Assembly: GCA_038326725.1 (NCBI GenBank)
Contig: JBBQKI010000005.1
Span: forward strand, 1-64,000
Source of the DNA: JBBQKI01 sp038326725
Lineage (GTDB): Bacteria > Bacteroidota > Bacteroidia > Flavobacteriales > Flavobacteriaceae
Direction of reading: 5' to 3'
DNA: 64,000 nucleotides
A model generated the notes under the pieces. That model was not told the DNA's origin. It saw only the letters and a program-made list of their open reading frames with translations, and did no database searches. The first letter of the stretch is position 1, and every line of letters starts with the position of its first letter. Both the position numbers and the translations under genes were made by a program. Of this stretch, positions 61,289-64,000 are shown piece by piece.

Positions 61289-62392
61289 GTGAAAAATTCC
61301 ACCTCATTAACCCAAATTGCGCTCCAAAAGTTTAAAAAAAACCTTTGGGGCGTTTTTAGTTTGTGTTTTTTGGCGTTATGTGTTTTGGTTGCAATCTTCG
61401 CTTACGCTCTCGCCCCGGACGATTCCCGGAACGCGAACCAAATGCACCTTTCCATACATTCAAAAAACCCCGGATTTTCGGTAAAAATGTTGACCATCCC
61501 TTCTGCGGTTGAGGAACAAAACCCATTCTCGGTTTTCTTTTTCGGGAACAAAAATGCCGATACCGAAATCCCCATTTCAAAATATAGTTTGACGCCGGAA
61601 AATATTGAAATTACCGAATACACCCCCGATGGCAGCGAAGGTTTGCAGAAGGAATACCCGCTTTCTTTTTTCCCCGAAGTAAAAACCACCCCGGAAATCC
61701 CATATAAATATATCTCGGAAAAAACATTTCTTTTGGGCACCGATAAATATGGCCGCGACCTGTTGAGCCGGATGCTTATCGGCATCCGTATATCTTTGGC
61801 CATCGGCTTTGTAGCGGTTTTTATTTCCTTGGTAATCGGGATTACCATGGGTGCCATATCGGGATATTTTGGTGGAAAAGTGGACGCCGCCATCATGTGG
61901 GTCATTAATGTTACGTGGTCCATTCCCACACTTCTTTTAGTAATTGCAATAACACTGGCTTTAGGAAAAGGGTTTTGGCAAGTTTTTATAGCCGTGGGGC
62001 TCACGATGTGGGTGGAAGTGGCGCGGGTGGTGCGCGGGCAAGTGATGGGCGTAAAACGGGCGCAATACGTTACCGCCGCCCGGGCCTTGGGCTATACCGA
62101 TTTCCGGATAATCACCAAACATATTTTGCCGAACAGCATGGCCCCGGTAATCATTATTTCGGCGGCCAATTTCGCGGGCGCCATCTTGATAGAGAGCGGC
62201 CTTAGTTTTTTGGGGATAGGCGCGCAACCGCCCTTGCCCAGTTGGGGCGGTATCATCAAGGATCATTATGCCTATATTATTTTGGGAAAACCCTATTTGG
62301 CCATTATCCCGGGCTTGGCTATTATGAGCTTGGTCACCGCTTTTATGATGATGGGCAATGCGTTACGGGACGCGCTGGATGTGAGGGTTTGA
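61289..62392 (+). CDS. OppC/DppC-like ABC transporter permease
   Basis: A 367-residue permease with a GTG start. One N-terminal helix is followed by a long extracytoplasmic loop (about residues 45-150) and then the permease core with EAA-type segment VRGQVMGVKRAQYVTAARALGYTDFRI and late GLSFLGIGAQPPLPSWGGI. It would form half of a peptide or nickel channel. No OppB, ATPase or binding protein lies next to it, so the rest of the transporter must be elsewhere. Substrate unknown. Confidence 0.9.
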   Translation: MKNSTSLTQIALQKFKKNLWGVFSLCFLALCVLVAIFAYALAPDDSRNANQMHLSIHSKNPGFSVKMLTIPSAVEEQNPFSVFFFGNKNADTEIPISKYSLTPENIEITEYTPDGSEGLQKEYPLSFFPEVKTTPEIPYKYISEKTFLLGTDKYGRDLLSRMLIGIRISLAIGFVAVFISLVIGITMGAISGYFGGKVDAAIMWVINVTWSIPTLLLVIAITLALGKGFWQVFIAVGLTMWVEVARVVRGQVMGVKRAQYVTAARALGYTDFRIITKHILPNSMAPVIIISAANFAGAILIESGLSFLGIGAQPPLPSWGGIIKDHYAYIILGKPYLAIIPGLAIMSLVTAFMMMGNALRDALDVRV

Positions 62393-62415
62393 AAAAGTGG
62401 GAAGACGGGAGCTGG

Positions 62416-62492
62416 AAGATTTAAGAACCAAGAACAATTCCTTATCCTAACCACTACCCACTACCCACTACCCATTAAAGACTAAAGACTAT
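62416..62492. repeat. eleven in-phase heptamers between convergent genes
   Basis: The tract reads as consecutive 7-base units from 62416: AAGATTT, AAGAACC, AAGAACA, ATTCCTT, ATCCTAA, then three perfect CCACTAC, then CCATTAA, AGACTAA, AGACTAT, ending in the acetyltransferase stop. Confidence 0.8.
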
Positions 62493-62941
62493 TTCAATTC
62501 TTTTTCAAAACACAAACTGTTTTCCATTCCTTTATACTGTCCGTAATTGGGGATGGGTTGGTACCCATGTTTTTGGTATAAAGCCACAGCTTCCACTTGC
62601 CTTTTGCCGGTTTCCAAAATGCATTTTTTATACCCAAGTTCTTCTGCCCAAAGTTCCAGTGTCCTTAAAATGGTAGTGGCAATTCCTTTTCCTCGGGTTT
62701 CAGGAAGGGTGAACATCCGCTTTATTTCCATAAGCCCGGGGGCGTATTCCTTCATTGCCCCACAGCCTATCGGGATATCATTTTCATGGGCAAGCACCAC
62801 ATGTTTTATGTGGTCCGGCTTGTTGTACTGGTCATAGAAGGCATGCTCTTCGCCATCCATTTCCGCAAGATAGACATCCAATGATTTCACCAATTGCAGG
62901 AAGTGGGGGTGGGTGGAGGTGGTGCGGGTGGTTATGGGCAT
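62489..62941 (-). CDS. GNAT family N-acetyltransferase
   Basis: A 150-residue acetyltransferase. The acetyl-CoA pyrophosphate loop ETRGKGIATTILRTLE is clear, preceded by MEIKRMFTL, and followed by CILETGKRQVEAVALYQKHGY. Acceptor unknown. It faces the OppC-like gene across the heptamer tract. Its start is at 62941. Confidence 0.88.
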   Translation of the reverse strand: MPITTRTTSTHPHFLQLVKSLDVYLAEMDGEEHAFYDQYNKPDHIKHVVLAHENDIPIGCGAMKEYAPGLMEIKRMFTLPETRGKGIATTILRTLELWAEELGYKKCILETGKRQVEAVALYQKHGYQPIPNYGQYKGMENSLCFEKELK

Positions 62942-63077
62942 TTTTAGAATAATTTATATTGAAAGACCCAAAAGTATACTATGCCTTTTGCTATCACAAG
63001 TAGTACGCCATAAAAGTTTAATAGGCTTAATAAGGAACGGGTTTCGTGGATGTTACAAATTACTCAACTTTTTCTTT

Positions 63078-63137
63078 AAAGGGAAAGTAGTATTCAAAAA
63101 GGGGAAAACATTACCCAAAAAGGGGAAAGTAATATAA
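63078..63137. repeat. three AAAAGGGGAAA units spaced 21 bp
   Basis: AAAGGGAAA near 63078, AAAAAGGGGAAA at 63096-63107 and AAAAAGGGGAAA at 63117-63128. The two perfect copies start 21 bp apart, the same period as the array at 7557-7640 though the sequence differs. Confidence 0.65.
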
Positions 63138-63208
63138 AAGCTGAGCAATTATGAAAAAACAGGACGAGTGGATGGGGGAGTTTGTGAGTTTTTTAGTTTG
63201 TGTGGGCA

Positions 63209-63223
63209 CGAGCGGGACGCTCG
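63209..63223. repeat. GC-rich palindrome CGAGCG-GGA-CGCTCG
   Basis: A 6-bp perfect stem with a 3-base loop inside a GC-rich 30-bp patch that stands out from the AT-rich spacer. It resembles dispersed palindromic repeats. Confidence 0.55.
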
Positions 63224-63344
63224 CGCAAGCGGGGGTTGAAACCTTTTGATGCATATTAAGCCTAAATTTTTCTTCCCTCAATGCCAGGCCAGGGGTTTCT
63301 TCTAAAAAAACCCAAAACCGCCATTTCATTTTTTGAGCCTTTGG

Positions 63345-64000
63345 TTATTTTTCCTTTCTTGGAGGCAAGGAGTTATAGCCCAAAATAGTGGCTATACCAT
63401 CTACTAGGTTCCATGAATTTACAGTTTGTTTTTTATCACCATTATAGTAAGGAATTGCTCCAAGGTTTGTCAGGGTTACGATGGTTAGCTTGTCATCTAA
63501 TAATTTCAAGATTTCGGTACCAGATACCCCGCTGTGGCGTATTATTCTCTTATTGTCTACTAGCATCAGCCCCCAACCATATCCATAGTACAATGGGGTT
63601 CCGTCCTTGAACTGATTAGGGCTCCACATTAGTTTCTTGCTTTCATTTGTGAACAGCACATTGGAATCTAATGCCAGGCCCCACTTTAGCATATCTTCAC
63701 CCGTTGAATAAATACCGTAGGATGCGGGTATCTCTATATCCCAAAACATTCTATTGTTTACCAATTCGTCATCGAGAAGTCCGTAATTTCTGGCTTCAAA
63801 CTCCTTTACAGCAAATGGGTCTATAATATAGGTAGATTTCATGTCTAGGACATCAAATATTCTTTCTTTTAGAAAGTTATCATAGCTTCCGGTTAGCTGA
63901 TCGATTATTACCCCCAATAAAAAATAACCTGTATTGCTATAGTCAAAATTACTTCCAGGCTCAAAACTCAAGGTGTCCGACTTAATCATATTTAAACGAA
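63345..64000 (-). CDS. serine hydrolase (beta-lactamase family), C-terminal part
   Basis: The frame is open to the right edge, so at least 218 C-terminal residues are seen and the N-terminus with the SxxK nucleophile is outside the window. FDYSNTGYFLLGVIIDQLTG carries the YSN motif of class C beta-lactamase-like hydrolases. Later segments include YGIYSTGEDMLKWGLAL and a final RHSGVSGTEILKLLD, which has the HxG-like motif of the family. The substrate is unknown; many such proteins are D-aminopeptidases or esterases. Confidence 0.8.
   Translation of the reverse strand, partial: RLNMIKSDTLSFEPGSNFDYSNTGYFLLGVIIDQLTGSYDNFLKERIFDVLDMKSTYIIDPFAVKEFEARNYGLLDDELVNNRMFWDIEIPASYGIYSTGEDMLKWGLALDSNVLFTNESKKLMWSPNQFKDGTPLYYGYGWGLMLVDNKRIIRHSGVSGTEILKLLDDKLTIVTLTNLGAIPYYNGDKKQTVNSWNLVDGIATILGYNSLPPRKEK

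Larger units (their letters stand above)
62942..63344. other. 403-bp spacer with GGGGAAA repeats and GC hairpin
   Basis: No gene is supported; short frames here lack family features. It holds the 21-bp spaced GGGGAAA repeats, an octamer-like tract (GAGTTTGT, GAGTTTTT, TAGTTTGT, about 63178-63201) and a GC-rich palindrome. Confidence 0.6.

Noticed and set aside
61402..62004. 200-codon minus-strand frame inside the OppC-like gene
   Set aside because: The plus-strand permease has clear family motifs over the same region; the minus frame is a shadow.
63111..63329. 72-codon minus-strand frame in the 63-kb spacer
   Set aside because: It spans the palindrome and octamer tract, has no homology features and no plausible start context.

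Overview
The window looks like chromosomal DNA of a marine or soil type Flavobacteriaceae (Bacteroidetes). The grounds are a SusC/SusD outer-membrane pair, DUF4136, DUF547 and DUF808 proteins, an S46 dipeptidyl peptidase, a class II HMG-CoA reductase with a GHMP kinase, the coaX-to-lptC gene order, almost no Shine-Dalgarno sequences, and several Bacteroidetes-type -7 promoter boxes (TAnnTTTG). The base composition is moderately AT-rich. The genus cannot be named from the sequence alone. I see no rRNA, CRISPR array, transposase or prophage; there is one tRNA (Phe, GAA).

Layout. 1-2735: minus-strand group of a cut-off alkaline phosphatase, a GT2 glycosyltransferase, a methyltransferase and a ketoacyl synthase III. 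2814-13072: glycine decarboxylase (gcvP), a UbiA-like membrane protein, an ECF sigma factor with a small zinc-finger partner, a repeat-rich AT-rich island carrying one LAS-type peptidase gene, an M3 peptidase, DUF486, purE and purK. 13299-20607: plus-strand adk, obg, DUF4136 lipoprotein, S46 peptidase, DUF808 protein and an Mpl-like Mur ligase. 20630-23322: two GT2 enzymes and a divergent DUF2784 protein. 23359-39102: a 15.7 kb unidirectional minus-strand cluster built around an ArsS-type radical SAM protein. 39147-46571: tryptophan 2,3-dioxygenase, ppiD, and the coaX - outer-membrane protein - TPR - lptC - small membrane protein run. 46736-55884: tRNA-Phe, two mevalonate-pathway genes, DPP IV with a POT peptide transporter, a thioredoxin-fold protein and ComEC. 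56003-62941: NlpC/P60 lipoprotein, lpxB, surE, a Prc-like protease, an orphan OppC-like permease and an acetyltransferase. 63345-64000: the cut-off end of a serine hydrolase.

How the genes work together. Most of the window is housekeeping: envelope biogenesis (lptC, lpxB, ppiD, Mpl, obg), nucleotide metabolism (adk, purE, purK), peptide scavenging (S46, S9, M3 peptidases and POT transporter) and isoprenoid precursor synthesis (HMGR and GHMP kinase). The part that stands out is the ArsS cluster. It joins a radical SAM/Cys-rich protein, two DUF2064 transferases, a TIGR04283-type glycosyltransferase, a purine nucleoside phosphorylase, a rhodanese, a phosphoesterase-fold protein whose metal ligands are replaced, a DUF547 lipoprotein, an FAD oxidoreductase, a membrane polyferredoxin, an AhpD-like protein, a sodium symporter and a SusC/SusD pair. 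It has no arsM, arsR or arsC. The simplest reading is a pathway that imports and/or builds an unusual sugar-linked sulfur, selenium or arsenic compound; the substrate is unknown.

The non-coding DNA is also distinctive. Heptanucleotide-periodic tracts recur in at least seven intergenic spots, two arrays show a 21-bp period, and short palindromic elements (core TCGACTGCGCTC and relatives) occur between genes and once inside the M3 peptidase reading frame.
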